Source: Paenibacillus sp. AN1007
Lineage (GTDB): Bacteria; Bacillota; Bacilli; Paenibacillales; Paenibacillaceae
Assembly: GCF_040702995.1 (NCBI RefSeq)
Contig: NZ_CP159992.1
Coordinates: 2,567,501-2,631,500, forward strand
Direction: 5' to 3'
DNA length: 64,000 bases
The translations under genes were made by a program, and so were the position numbers. The notes below the pieces were generated by a model. The model saw only the letters and a list, made by a program, of their open reading frames with translations, was not told where the DNA came from and made no database searches. Below are positions 36,116 to 44,661 of the stretch, one piece after another. Numbering within the stretch: position 1 is the first letter of the stretch; each line of letters opens with the position of its first letter.

Positions 36116-37414
36116 TTAATGGTCGAGAAATACAAGTTGAATGAAGAACAGGATCGCGAAAATATAAAATATGGGATGAACATCTCTGCCTTTGCCGCGA
36201 AGCAGCTTGAGCACCGGATAGAAAATAAAACCGATCCCGATTCCTGTTGCAATACTGTGCGTCAGCGGCATCAGAATAATAATAAGGAATGCCGGGAATG
36301 CCTCTTCCAGATCGCTCCAGTTCATTTTTCCGATCACACTAATCATAAAGAAACCTACAATAATCAGTGCCGGAGATGTAATGGCCGGGATGCTGGAAAT
36401 GACACTAACGATAGGGCTGAAGAATAAAGTTAAAGCGAGCAGCGCACTTACCGTTACGGCGGTTAGCCCTGTTCTTCCCCCTGCAGCTACACCTGTGCTG
36501 GACTCAATGTAAGCTGATGTCGGGCTTGTTCCAAGCACTGCCCCAGCTGTAGTACCCACAGCATCTGCCAGCAGCGCGCCGCGGGAACGCGGGAACTTGC
36601 CGTCTTTCAGCAATCCGGCTTGTTCTGCTACACCGAGCATCGTACCTGTCGTATCAAACAAGGTGATGAGCAAAAATGTGAAAATAATCGTATACAATCC
36701 GTTGGAGAAGACTCCTGCCAAGTCCATCTGGAATGCGGTTTCGCCAAGTCCTGACGGCATCGCCACAATTGATGCAGGCATCTGAAACAGTCCCATGAAC
36801 CAGGCGATAATGGCTGTAATGACCATTCCGATGAACAAATACCCTTTTACATTGTAAGCCATCAACGTAACCGTAATGATCAGCCCGATAATCGTCAGAT
36901 ACGTCATAGGCTGTGCCAGATTTCCGAGTGTAATCAGATTAGATTCGGAATTGGCAATAATTCCTGCATTCTGCAGCCCTACAGTCGTGATGAATAATCC
37001 AATTCCTGCCGTGATGGCATGTTTGAGACTTGCCGGAATGGCATCCAGCAGCATATATCGGAATGAAGTAAGCGATAGAATAATAAACAAAATACCCGCA
37101 ATGAACACAGCGCCGAGTGCTGTCTGCCAGGTTACACCATAGCCTTGTACCACACTAAAAGCGAAAAACGCATTTAATCCCATACCTGGTGCAATAACGA
37201 TCGGATAATTAGACCAGAGTCCCATAATCAGCGTTGCCACAATACTCGCCAGAATCGTAGCAATAAATACACCGTTAAAGCTCATTCCCGTTCCGCTGAG
37301 AATTCCGGGGTTCACAATCACTATGTATACCATCGTGAAAAATGTTGTAATACCTGCAATGATTTCAGTTGAAATCGTAGTGCCTCTCTCTTTGAGCTTG
37401 AACCAGTTGTCCAT
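36116..37414 (-). CDS. NCS2-family guanine/hypoxanthine permease (PbuG-like)
   Basis: About 432 residues with 12-14 membrane helices. Diagnostic sequences of the AzgA-like NCS2 group are EIIAGITTFFTMVYIVIVNPGIL at the start, GMGLNAFFAFSVV, DTTGTMLGVAEQAGLL (substrate-site region) and LGTSPTSAYIESSTGVAAGGRTGLTAV. The family carries purine bases (guanine, hypoxanthine, adenine) with protons. GGAGG lies 11 bases before the ATG at 37414. It is transcribed alone from a good promoter about 190 bases upstream, through a structured leader ending in a terminator-like hairpin, so expression is probably attenuated in response to purines or a related signal. Confidence 0.9.
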   Translation of the reverse strand: MDNWFKLKERGTTISTEIIAGITTFFTMVYIVIVNPGILSGTGMSFNGVFIATILASIVATLIMGLWSNYPIVIAPGMGLNAFFAFSVVQGYGVTWQTALGAVFIAGILFIILSLTSFRYMLLDAIPASLKHAITAGIGLFITTVGLQNAGIIANSESNLITLGNLAQPMTYLTIIGLIITVTLMAYNVKGYLFIGMVITAIIAWFMGLFQMPASIVAMPSGLGETAFQMDLAGVFSNGLYTIIFTFLLITLFDTTGTMLGVAEQAGLLKDGKFPRSRGALLADAVGTTAGAVLGTSPTSAYIESSTGVAAGGRTGLTAVTVSALLALTLFFSPIVSVISSIPAITSPALIIVGFFMISVIGKMNWSDLEEAFPAFLIIILMPLTHSIATGIGIGFIFYPVLKLLRGKGRDVHPIFYIFAILFFIQLVFLDH

Positions 37415-37463
37415 CGTAAAGCCAGCCTCCAACTTTCATATTGTTCTTCATGAGACAACGCAG

Positions 37464-37529
37464 CTAAAAACAAAAAATCCTAATGACCTATAGGATTAGA
37501 ATTCTAAAGCTCCTATATTCGTCATTAGG
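37464..37529 (-). terminator. Leader terminator hairpin before the purine permease
   Basis: On the minus strand CCTAATGAC (37529-37521) pairs perfectly with GTCATTAGG (37487-37479). Nested inside are TATAGGA/TCCTATA and the palindrome TTAGAATTCTAA. Immediately after comes ATTTTTTGTTTTT. It is a strong intrinsic terminator about 50 bases before the permease ATG. Confidence 0.75.
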
Positions 37530-37561
37530 GTCCGAACAGCTCCGAATTATTGAATATAAGG
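37512..37561 (-). promoter_or_regulatory. Candidate antiterminator/aptamer in the purine-permease leader
   Basis: On the minus strand CC-T-TATATTC (37561-37552) can pair with GAATATAGG (37520-37512), enclosing two TTCGGA repeats and the 5' arm of the terminator. This pairing and the terminator stem are mutually exclusive. The canonical purine aptamer core (TTTCTACC with its paired loops) is absent. The TTCGGA repeats, read on the other strand, are CCGAAC/CCGAAT, which resemble PurR boxes. Confidence 0.5.
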
Positions 37562-37597
37562 AAACATAGTTTCTGTTTAACCTGATGTCCCTTTCGA

Positions 37598-37626
37598 ATT
37601 TTATTAAATATAACGCCGGATGTCAA
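37598..37626 (-). promoter_or_regulatory. Sigma-A type promoter of the purine permease
   Basis: On the minus strand TTGACA (37626-37621), a 17-base spacer, and TAAAAT (37603-37598). The start of transcription would be near 37590, giving a leader of about 175 bases. The rest of the 438-base gap 37415-37852 holds the alkaline phosphatase promoter region without a clear motif. Confidence 0.75.
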
Positions 37627-37852
37627 TGAAATAAGCCATTTGTTCACATTAATTACGAACTATTCGTATAAAATAGAAGTTTTCATTCGTCTATTTAGTG
37701 AGTTTACGCTCGTTTCAGATACATACTTATTTTACACTCCTCATACAATTGTGATGGTTTTTATTAACAAATGAATGCTAATCTTCATAAGGATGAACAA
37801 ATGAACAAGACTTCATGCATTCATATTAAAGAGATCACGAGGAGGAATTTTT

Positions 37853-39217
37853 TTGAAGTTTTCCAAAAAAGCATTACCCGCATTAGCACTTACGCTCGCT
37901 GTATCGGCATCGACACTATGGCCTGTCGGACAAGCAGGTACCGCTCAAGCCGCAGGCGCAGAGAAAAAACAGATTAAAAACATCATTTTTCTCATCGGGG
38001 ATGGCATGGGAACCTCGTATACGTCTGCTTATCGTTACATGAAGGATGATCCTTCCACCAAGGTGATGGAGAAAACCGTTTTTGATCCCTATCTGGTCGG
38101 AGCGCAGATGACCTATCCTGACGATGACAAGCAAAATGTAACAGACTCCGCTTCTGCAGCAACGGCCATGTCTTCCGGTGTAAAAACGTATAATGCAGCA
38201 ATCGCGGTAGATACGAATAAAAAGTCTGTCAAAACCGTACTGGAGCAGGCCAAACAAATCGGCAAATCTACAGGTCTGGTGGCGACCTCGGAGATTACGC
38301 ATGCAACCCCTGCTGCCTTTGGTGCTCATGACATCAGTCGCAAAAACATGGATGCCATTGCGAACGACTATTATGATGAGCTGATTAATGGCAAACACAA
38401 AGTGGATGTACTGCTGGGCGGTGGCAAAAGCAATTTTGTCCGTAAAGACCGTGATCTCACCAAAGAGTTCCAAAAAGCAGGGTATAGTTATGTAACTGAT
38501 CGCGCATCGCTTCTTGCAAATAAAAACAAACAAGTTCTGGGATTGTTTGCAGATGGCGGACTGGATAAATACATTGACCGGACCAATGCGACGCCCTCTC
38601 TTGCCGAGATGACAAACGCAGCGATTGATCGTTTGAAAACGAACAAAAAGGGATTTTTCCTCATGGTCGAAGGAAGTCAGATTGACTGGGCTGGACATGA
38701 CAATGATATTGTAGGTGCCATGAGTGAAATGGAGGATTTCGCCAAAGCCTTCAAGGCAGCTGTTGATTTTGCCAAAAAAGATGGTCAAACGCTCGTCGTT
38801 GCTACAGCTGACCACTCTACAGGCGGTCTCACGCTCGGCAAAGATGGAGAATACAATTTCTTCGTAGATCCGATCAAAGCTGCGGTGCGCACGCCTGACT
38901 TCATGGCTGCTCAAATTGCCAAAGGGGCTTCGGTTGAAGACACGCTGAAACAATATCTCAAACTTGAGCTTACAACGGAAGAACTTCAATCCGTAAAAGA
39001 AGCAGCTGCAGCTGCCGATACCGATGTCACAAAGATCGATAATGCGATTGAAGCGATTATTGATAACCGTTCGTTTACAGGCTGGACAACGGGCGGACAC
39101 ACAGGTGAAGATGTACCCGTTTACGCATATGGCCCGGGAAGTCAGCGCTTCTCCGGTTTAATTGATAATACGGATAATGCAAAAGTGATATTTGATATTT
39201 TGAAAAAAAGCAAATAA
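37853..39217 (+). CDS. Alkaline phosphatase, PhoA type
   Basis: 454 residues. The signal peptide (FSKKALPALALTLAVSASTL, cleavage after AQA near residue 34) sends it outside. Active-site features are NIIFLIGDGMGTSY (metal ligand Asp), TDSASAATAMSSG (phosphoryl-accepting Ser), SEITHATPAAFGAHD, GSQIDWAGHDND, TADHSTGG and GGHTGEDVPVYAYGP. The enzyme needs two Zn and one Mg and releases phosphate from organic monoesters. The start is TTG, with AGGAGG 7 bases upstream; no ATG in this region fits. It has its own terminator. PhoP control is usual for this family, but no clear pho box was identified. Confidence 0.93.
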   Translation: MKFSKKALPALALTLAVSASTLWPVGQAGTAQAAGAEKKQIKNIIFLIGDGMGTSYTSAYRYMKDDPSTKVMEKTVFDPYLVGAQMTYPDDDKQNVTDSASAATAMSSGVKTYNAAIAVDTNKKSVKTVLEQAKQIGKSTGLVATSEITHATPAAFGAHDISRKNMDAIANDYYDELINGKHKVDVLLGGGKSNFVRKDRDLTKEFQKAGYSYVTDRASLLANKNKQVLGLFADGGLDKYIDRTNATPSLAEMTNAAIDRLKTNKKGFFLMVEGSQIDWAGHDNDIVGAMSEMEDFAKAFKAAVDFAKKDGQTLVVATADHSTGGLTLGKDGEYNFFVDPIKAAVRTPDFMAAQIAKGASVEDTLKQYLKLELTTEELQSVKEAAAAADTDVTKIDNAIEAIIDNRSFTGWTTGGHTGEDVPVYAYGPGSQRFSGLIDNTDNAKVIFDILKKSK

Positions 39218-39278
39218 CTAGTATCGACTTGTGCCTGCTAATCTCTACTCATCCTTATCTAAATACAAGCTATAACGT

Positions 39279-39320
39279 AAAACCCTTCTCTACTTTCGAC
39301 TGAAAGGAGAAGGGTTTTTG
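39279..39320. terminator. Bidirectional terminator after the phosphatase gene
   Basis: AAAACCCTTCTC (39279-39290) and GAGAAGGGTTTT (39307-39318) are perfect arms with T-rich tails on both strands, between convergent genes. Confidence 0.85.
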
Positions 39321-39372
39321 CATAGATGTTAATTGTTATTAACTATCCTATAAGGTTGAACGATGCCCTGGT

Positions 39373-40572
39373 TTATACCTTGGCGAACTGCTGCATGATG
39401 GCTGCCGCAGCACGCTGATAACCACCAGCTTGTCTCAGCGATTCACCGATCAGATGCGCTTTCTCTTGGTAAACAGGATTGTGCAGCACCTCCTTGACTG
39501 CCTCACGTAAACGGGATGCGTTCAAGGTGTGGTGATTCAGCACGAGTCCTGCTCCCAGTTCTTTTACACGACCTGCAACGAATGGCTGATCGGAAGTCAT
39601 AGGAATCATGACAAGCGGAACATCGAAGTATAAAGCCTCACTTACGCTGTTCATACCTGCATGGGTCACAAAAACGTCGGTATGCTGCAGCAGTTCAATC
39701 TGTGCAACGTAAGGTTTCACAATGAAGTTATCCGGGATCAGGTCTAGTAGAGATTCCATGTCTGTGTATTTGCCAGAAGATAACACAACGTTGATGGGAA
39801 GTTCTTTAAATGCATCAAAGCACAGCTTGTAAAATTCCAGGTTTTTATTCAATATCGTTCCCATGGAGATGTACACGGTTTGGCTATGACGTTCGCGAAG
39901 TATATCAAACGGAAATTCCGGAGCATCCTGGCGTGAAATTATGGAAGGTCCTGTGAACAGATAATCGTCATGCAGTTCATCGGCACGCGGCTGAAAATAA
40001 CGGCTGGTGTATACGATCTTTAATTGCCCTATATGTGCCACCATGTCTTCCACAGCAGGCAGACTGACTTGATGCTCGGCTGCGATCTCACGGGCGGTGT
40101 TCATTATGGCTTCATACATTTCCTGTGTATCTACATCATCTTCACTGCTGTTCAAAGGCTCAACTGAAGCAAAGGAAGCCGTAGTACATACCGCCGGGAT
40201 GCCTAACTTCTCAGCTAGTATGCTCCCTCCCCAGCCCATCAGGGAGTCATAGATCAAATAGTCAAATGTCTGACCTTCTATCACACGAAGTATTTCGGGA
40301 ATCATTCGCGGAATCATACCGCATACGATCATGTGTATAAACTCATATGGATGGCGATATTCGAACGGCTTTAAGATTGGATCATGCGAAAAGGCATCCT
40401 GCAAGAAGGGGTACGTCAATACCTTAGCCCCTGTCTGCTCCACTCGTGAGCGGTACTCCTCTACACATACATACACAACTTCCTCTCCAAGCTTCACCAG
40501 CTCCGTGATTAATCCAAGGGATGGATTCACATGACCTTCAGCCGGTGTAATAACAGCCAATACACGCGCCAT
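39373..40572 (-). CDS. Macrolide-type UDP-glycosyltransferase (MGT/YjiC-like, GT1)
   Basis: About 399 residues of the GT-B fold. The N-domain begins VLAVITPAEGHVNPSLGLITEL, with the conserved His used as base. The C-domain has VYISMGTILNKNLEFYK, VKPYVAQIELLQHTDVFVTHAGMNSVSEALYFDVPLVMIPMTSDQPF, the sugar-nucleotide signature of MGT-type enzymes. They transfer glucose to macrolides, flavonoids or other hydroxylated aglycones, often inactivating antibiotics. GGAGG lies 8 bases before the ATG at 40572. It follows an MFS exporter gene by 63 bases on the same strand, an arrangement suited to modification plus export of a small molecule. Confidence 0.88.
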   Translation of the reverse strand: MARVLAVITPAEGHVNPSLGLITELVKLGEEVVYVCVEEYRSRVEQTGAKVLTYPFLQDAFSHDPILKPFEYRHPYEFIHMIVCGMIPRMIPEILRVIEGQTFDYLIYDSLMGWGGSILAEKLGIPAVCTTASFASVEPLNSSEDDVDTQEMYEAIMNTAREIAAEHQVSLPAVEDMVAHIGQLKIVYTSRYFQPRADELHDDYLFTGPSIISRQDAPEFPFDILRERHSQTVYISMGTILNKNLEFYKLCFDAFKELPINVVLSSGKYTDMESLLDLIPDNFIVKPYVAQIELLQHTDVFVTHAGMNSVSEALYFDVPLVMIPMTSDQPFVAGRVKELGAGLVLNHHTLNASRLREAVKEVLHNPVYQEKAHLIGESLRQAGGYQRAAAAIMQQFAKV

Positions 40573-40635
40573 ACTGCGCACCTCCTGAATGTAAATTCCC
40601 CTCCGATCTGCTTGTTGTCTGACCGGTTGCGATGG

Positions 40636-42063
40636 TTACATCGGAAGTGTATCTATTTGCTGACCAGCAGCCTGATATTCCTCACGAATAAGGACAGAGA
40701 TCCGTAACGAGGACAAGAAGCTGAATACAACCAACAGGAGCTGAAGTGTCAGCACCATTAAAATTCCTGTCGATATCCCCCACCCCATCGTCTCGGCTAA
40801 TGCAACCAAGGCGCCGCTTACCCCAATACTCAAAGCCACATAGAAGGAATCGACAAACTGTAGATTAGCAGACATCTTGCCTTCATGTCCGGATTCGGCA
40901 TACTGCAGCGCAATGACAGCTGTAGTCGGGTTCGCCAGACCGACACCAAATCCAATAATGATCTGGGAGATTAGAATAAGCGTGATGCCGGTGCCCGGTA
41001 AAAATAAAGCGAGCATGACCAATATGACTCCACCGATCATGATCCCAATGCCCAGCATCACTCGCTGCTTACGCCCTGTTCCCCTGTCTTTTGCATCCAA
41101 TCTGGCCTGCAGCCATGCTGCGCCAGACCAGCTTAAGGAACCCGCTGCGACCAGTAAGCCGGCGATAGCTGCCGCCATGCCCTTAATCTCGGTCAGGCCC
41201 AAAATAACGAAGCTTTCTGTAGCAAAATAACAAGCAACATACAATCCTCTGGTTACAAGCGCTGCCGGTAAACCGGATTTGACCTGGAACGTCCCTCGAG
41301 GCAGCAGCTGCTGCATTAACGGAATCATGATCCCTAATCCACCGATGGCAAGAGCTATGCCCTCCCACTTCGTCATCATGCCAAGACCTGTGAGCAGCAT
41401 GCCGGTTCCGATGGATAACAGGATGGCTTTCCCTATTTTCGAATCAACCGCTCGGCGTCCCTCCGTAACCTGCTGATTTCGCTGTAAATCACGAAACGAT
41501 TGATATGTAAGAAGCAGAGCCAGTGCGATTAAAGGAATAACCATCCAAAAAACAAATCGCCAGGATTGGTAAGAAGCAATGAGTCCCGCAGCATAGGGTC
41601 CGATTAACGAAGGCAGCACAAAAGCCATTGAGAAAGCGGCCAAAATCTGAGTTCTCAGAGAGTCGGGATAATATAACGTTACACAGGTGTAGACACATGT
41701 AATTAAAGCTCCGGCACCAAATCCTTGAAAGACTCTTCCTCCAATGAGCATGTACATATTCACGGAAGCTGCTGCAGTGACGGTTCCGAGCACAAAAACC
41801 GTAATCGATACAAGTATGGAGTTGAATATGCCCCGCTGATCTACTTGCTGGCCCATAACCAGTGTCCCTACAAGCTGAGATAACAAAAATGCACTGAAAA
41901 TCCAGCCGTATAAATGAATTCCCTGCATCTCTTGAGCTATTTTCGCGGCAATGGTCGTAATCGCCAGCCCTTCAAATGCTGAAGTTGTCAGTACCAACAT
42001 TATGCCAATGGTCATGGTCCTGTACTGTCTGTCAAAAATGCCGATCGGCCTGCTTGCTTTCAT
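40636..42063 (-). CDS. MFS multidrug-type exporter
   Basis: About 475 residues with roughly 12-14 membrane helices. The first helices include TMTIGIMLVLTTSAFEGLAITTIAAKIAQEM and the MFS motif A-like loop GQQVDQRGIFNS; GRVFQGFGAGALITC matches the drug-efflux motif. The family exports drugs or metabolites with protons. ATG at 42063 has GGAGG 5 bases upstream. It is the first gene of a probable two-gene operon with the MGT glycosyltransferase. Confidence 0.85.
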   Translation of the reverse strand: MKASRPIGIFDRQYRTMTIGIMLVLTTSAFEGLAITTIAAKIAQEMQGIHLYGWIFSAFLLSQLVGTLVMGQQVDQRGIFNSILVSITVFVLGTVTAAASVNMYMLIGGRVFQGFGAGALITCVYTCVTLYYPDSLRTQILAAFSMAFVLPSLIGPYAAGLIASYQSWRFVFWMVIPLIALALLLTYQSFRDLQRNQQVTEGRRAVDSKIGKAILLSIGTGMLLTGLGMMTKWEGIALAIGGLGIMIPLMQQLLPRGTFQVKSGLPAALVTRGLYVACYFATESFVILGLTEIKGMAAAIAGLLVAAGSLSWSGAAWLQARLDAKDRGTGRKQRVMLGIGIMIGGVILVMLALFLPGTGITLILISQIIIGFGVGLANPTTAVIALQYAESGHEGKMSANLQFVDSFYVALSIGVSGALVALAETMGWGISTGILMVLTLQLLLVVFSFLSSLRISVLIREEYQAAGQQIDTLPM

Positions 42064-42247
42064 CCACACCTCCACAAAATTGTAATATTAGTAAATTACA
42101 CCTGCAGATGTATCTTTAATATAGATCAACCTAACTACTTTGTAAATAAAAATGTTTAATAAGTAGCTTGAGCAAAAGAACATGCTGCATTGATTACCAG
42201 CACATTGCTCATACTACCTACCGAATATGTATAAGGGGAGATTGCAC

Positions 42248-43471
42248 ATGGATCTGCAGAGCGGCAAATTATATTGGCCAACAACGGTTACGAATCCGCC
42301 AGCCTATCCTAAGCTGGACGAGGACATCAGCTGTGATGTTCTCATTATCGGTGCAGGCAGTTCAGGTGCACAAAGTGCTCATTTTCTATGTGATCAAGGA
42401 TTATCTGTCGTTGTTGTTGACAAGCGTAAGGTTGGTGAAGGCAGCACAAGCACCAATACCGCGCTGATTCAATATGCCGGGGAGAAAAGCTTTGTATCGC
42501 TCCGTTATACCTTCGGTGAAGAAGCGGCTGCTCGTCACCTTAAATTATGTGAACAGTCCATTAATCATATGGAGCGAATCAGCAGCACACTCCCAATCGA
42601 TCCCGATTTTATCCGGCGTGATAGTTTGTATTACGCAAGTTATCAAGAGGATATCGCTTCATTAAAGGAAGAATTCGCCCTTCTTCAGAAGCACGGATTC
42701 CACGTTGATCTTTGGGATGAACAGCGCATAGCGAGTGTATACCCTTTCCGTAAATCGGCTGCGCTTTATTATCATAATGATGCGGAGATGAACCCGTTAA
42801 AGTTCGTGTACGGCCTTCTGGAGAAGGCCAAGTCACAAGGCGTGCGAATTTACGAGGAAACCGAAATTACAGGTAAACGTTTTGAACAGGATGCTGCTGT
42901 TTTTTATACCAAAGATCGCCGTGAAATTCGTGCCAAACATGTCATTATCGCTGCGGGTTATGAAGATAAGGATTTTAAAGTGGAGAAAAATGCGACGCTG
43001 TCCAGCTCTTATGCCGTCATTACCAAGCCGGTCGCTGATCTGGAAAACTGGTACAAACGCACGTTAATCTGGGAAACCGCTCGTCCATATGTCTATATGC
43101 GTACAACCCCGGATCATCGGATTATTATCGGCGGCATGGATAAAGATACAGCCTACGCCGAGACGAGAGATTCCAAAATGCTGGCCAGCAGAGATAAACT
43201 GATCACTGAGTTCGGCAAACTTTTTCCGAATATTGAGGTAGAACCAGAGTATTATTTGGGAGCCTTTTACGGCGGGACACATGACGGTTTGCCGGTGATT
43301 GGTCAATATGACTCCTATCCGCATTGTTATGTTATTATGGCATACGGTGACAACGGAACCGTGTATAACGGAGTTCTTGCGAAGATCGTCACGGATCAGA
43401 TTTTGCATGGCTCCAGCCCGGATATGGATCTTTATTTGCAGAATAGACCGCTTGTTGAGAAAAGAAAATAA
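42248..43471 (+). CDS. FAD-dependent oxidoreductase, DAO family
   Basis: About 407 residues. The N-terminus has DVLIIGAGSSGAQSAHFLCDQGLSVVVVDK, the GxGxxG FAD-binding motif ending with the acidic residue that binds ribose. HVIIAAGYE is the second FAD contact and THDGLPVIGQYDSYPHCYVIMAYGDNGTVYNGVLA the C-terminal FAD segment. Proteins of this group (glycine/sarcosine oxidase- and YurR-like) oxidise amines; the exact substrate is not evident. GGGGAG lies 7 bases before the ATG at 42248; the GTG further upstream at 42227 has no site. Divergent from the MFS-MGT operon, with 184 bases between, so a functional tie is possible but unsupported. Confidence 0.85.
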   Translation: MDLQSGKLYWPTTVTNPPAYPKLDEDISCDVLIIGAGSSGAQSAHFLCDQGLSVVVVDKRKVGEGSTSTNTALIQYAGEKSFVSLRYTFGEEAAARHLKLCEQSINHMERISSTLPIDPDFIRRDSLYYASYQEDIASLKEEFALLQKHGFHVDLWDEQRIASVYPFRKSAALYYHNDAEMNPLKFVYGLLEKAKSQGVRIYEETEITGKRFEQDAAVFYTKDRREIRAKHVIIAAGYEDKDFKVEKNATLSSSYAVITKPVADLENWYKRTLIWETARPYVYMRTTPDHRIIIGGMDKDTAYAETRDSKMLASRDKLITEFGKLFPNIEVEPEYYLGAFYGGTHDGLPVIGQYDSYPHCYVIMAYGDNGTVYNGVLAKIVTDQILHGSSPDMDLYLQNRPLVEKRK

Positions 43472-43569
43472 CTCAATCATCCGTTTCGCCAACACGGTGA
43501 CTTTCATCATGCAGAAGATGCCATCAGCTGCTTTATCTCATTGCTTCATCATGCATTGCCCTTAACGCC

Positions 43570-43602
43570 AAAAGCCGATTCCCCAACTGGAATCGGCTTT
43601 TA
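43570..43602 (+). terminator. Terminator after the FAD oxidoreductase
   Basis: AAAAGCCGATTCC (43570-43582) and GGAATCGGCTTTT (43589-43601) form a perfect 13-bp stem; it can also serve the convergent aminopeptidase gene. Confidence 0.85.
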
Positions 43603-43639
43603 AGCATAACTTTTTTAAAACATTCAATGCGCTCTATAT

Positions 43640-44380
43640 TTACAGCGTGATAATGATCGGTCCCTTTTTGGAAAGAATGATCGTATGTTCAATCTGTGCT
43701 ACATGGCTGTTCTTCGTAGCAAAGGTCCATCCGTCGTTTTTTTGATACACTTCTTCTTCGGAAGTTGAGATAAAGGGTTCAAACGCAATTACCATGCCTT
43801 CTTTTAGCAGCTCATCATCGGATGTATCATTGTAATTATAGATATGATCCGGTGCTTCATGAATGGCACGACCAACCCCATGCCCTGTGAGATTACGAAT
43901 AACCGTAAATCCGTGCTGGCGGGCTGTCAGGAAAACAGCTTTCCCAAGACCACTTTTTTTGGATCCGGGGTTTGCTTTTTTCAATCCTGCTTCAAAAGCC
44001 TGCTTGGCTGCCTCACAGATTTTCGTTAACACTTCTTCTCCCTGACCCACAACAAATGAAATGCCTGTATCTGCGAAATATGCATTTTTGGAGCCGGAAA
44101 CATCAATGTTGACGATATCGCCTTCTTTGATGACCCGATCACCTGGAATCCCGTGTGCGACTTCTTCATTGACACTAATGCATGTATAACCGGGAAAGTC
44201 ATATTCACTTTTGGGAGCGGAAATGGCGCCTTCTTTCTCAAAAAGTTCTCCAGCCAAATTATCGAGTTCTTTTGTCGTTACACCCGGAACGGTCCGCTCA
44301 ACCAACGTATCTCTAATGGAAGCAACAATCCTGCCAATTTCTTTTAAACCATTAAAATCCTCTTCTGTTTTTGCAATCAT
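43640..44380 (-). CDS. map: Methionine aminopeptidase, type I
   Basis: 246 residues, the length of bacterial type Ia enzymes without an SH3/zinc-finger extension. All metal ligands are visible: Asp in VNIDVSG, Asp in FADTGIS, His in TGHGVGRAIHE, Glu in IAFEPF and Glu in VAQIEHTI. The conserved substrate His is in EEVAHGIPGD. It removes the initiator Met from nascent proteins. The ATG at 44380 has GAGGT 7 bases upstream; the open frame extends further but lacks features. It is probably an extra (MapB/YflG-like) paralog, since the main copy normally lies in the ribosomal protein cluster. Confidence 0.9.
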   Translation of the reverse strand: MIAKTEEDFNGLKEIGRIVASIRDTLVERTVPGVTTKELDNLAGELFEKEGAISAPKSEYDFPGYTCISVNEEVAHGIPGDRVIKEGDIVNIDVSGSKNAYFADTGISFVVGQGEEVLTKICEAAKQAFEAGLKKANPGSKKSGLGKAVFLTARQHGFTVIRNLTGHGVGRAIHEAPDHIYNYNDTSDDELLKEGMVIAFEPFISTSEEEVYQKNDGWTFATKNSHVAQIEHTIILSKKGPIIITL

Positions 44381-44661
44381 AACCGGTACCTCACTATTCT
44401 TATCATTATTAACATGGTTCACTTTGATTGCATCATAAATCACCGCTGTTTGCAACATTTTTAGGATTTGATGTACTCGCACAAAGGAAAAAATCAACTA
44501 TTTGACATCTACGTCTTTGATTACGTGCTGGCCCTTACCTCTCTTACGTGTGCAAAAAAGAGGTAAACCGAAGTTCACCCCTGGTAAATAACGTTAATGA
44601 TCATGCTGCATGATAAATTTCGCTCTCGCTAAATTAACTCAAGTGAACTACATTAAAACCA
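44381..44661. other. Intergenic region with one hairpin
   Basis: 281 bases without a gene. TTACCTCT (44535-44542) and AGAGGTAA (44559-44566) form an 8-bp stem with a 16-base loop but no T-run on either strand; it may still end the GH16 transcript. The aminopeptidase promoter must also lie here. Confidence 0.5.

Noticed and set aside
37441..37600. Canonical purine riboswitch before the NCS2 permease
   Set aside because: The conserved TTTCTACC core and the two kissing loops are not found on either strand.
37916..39100. 394-codon open frame antisense to the alkaline phosphatase gene
   Set aside because: It is cysteine- and arginine-rich, has no ribosome site and lies wholly opposite a clear gene with all its catalytic motifs.
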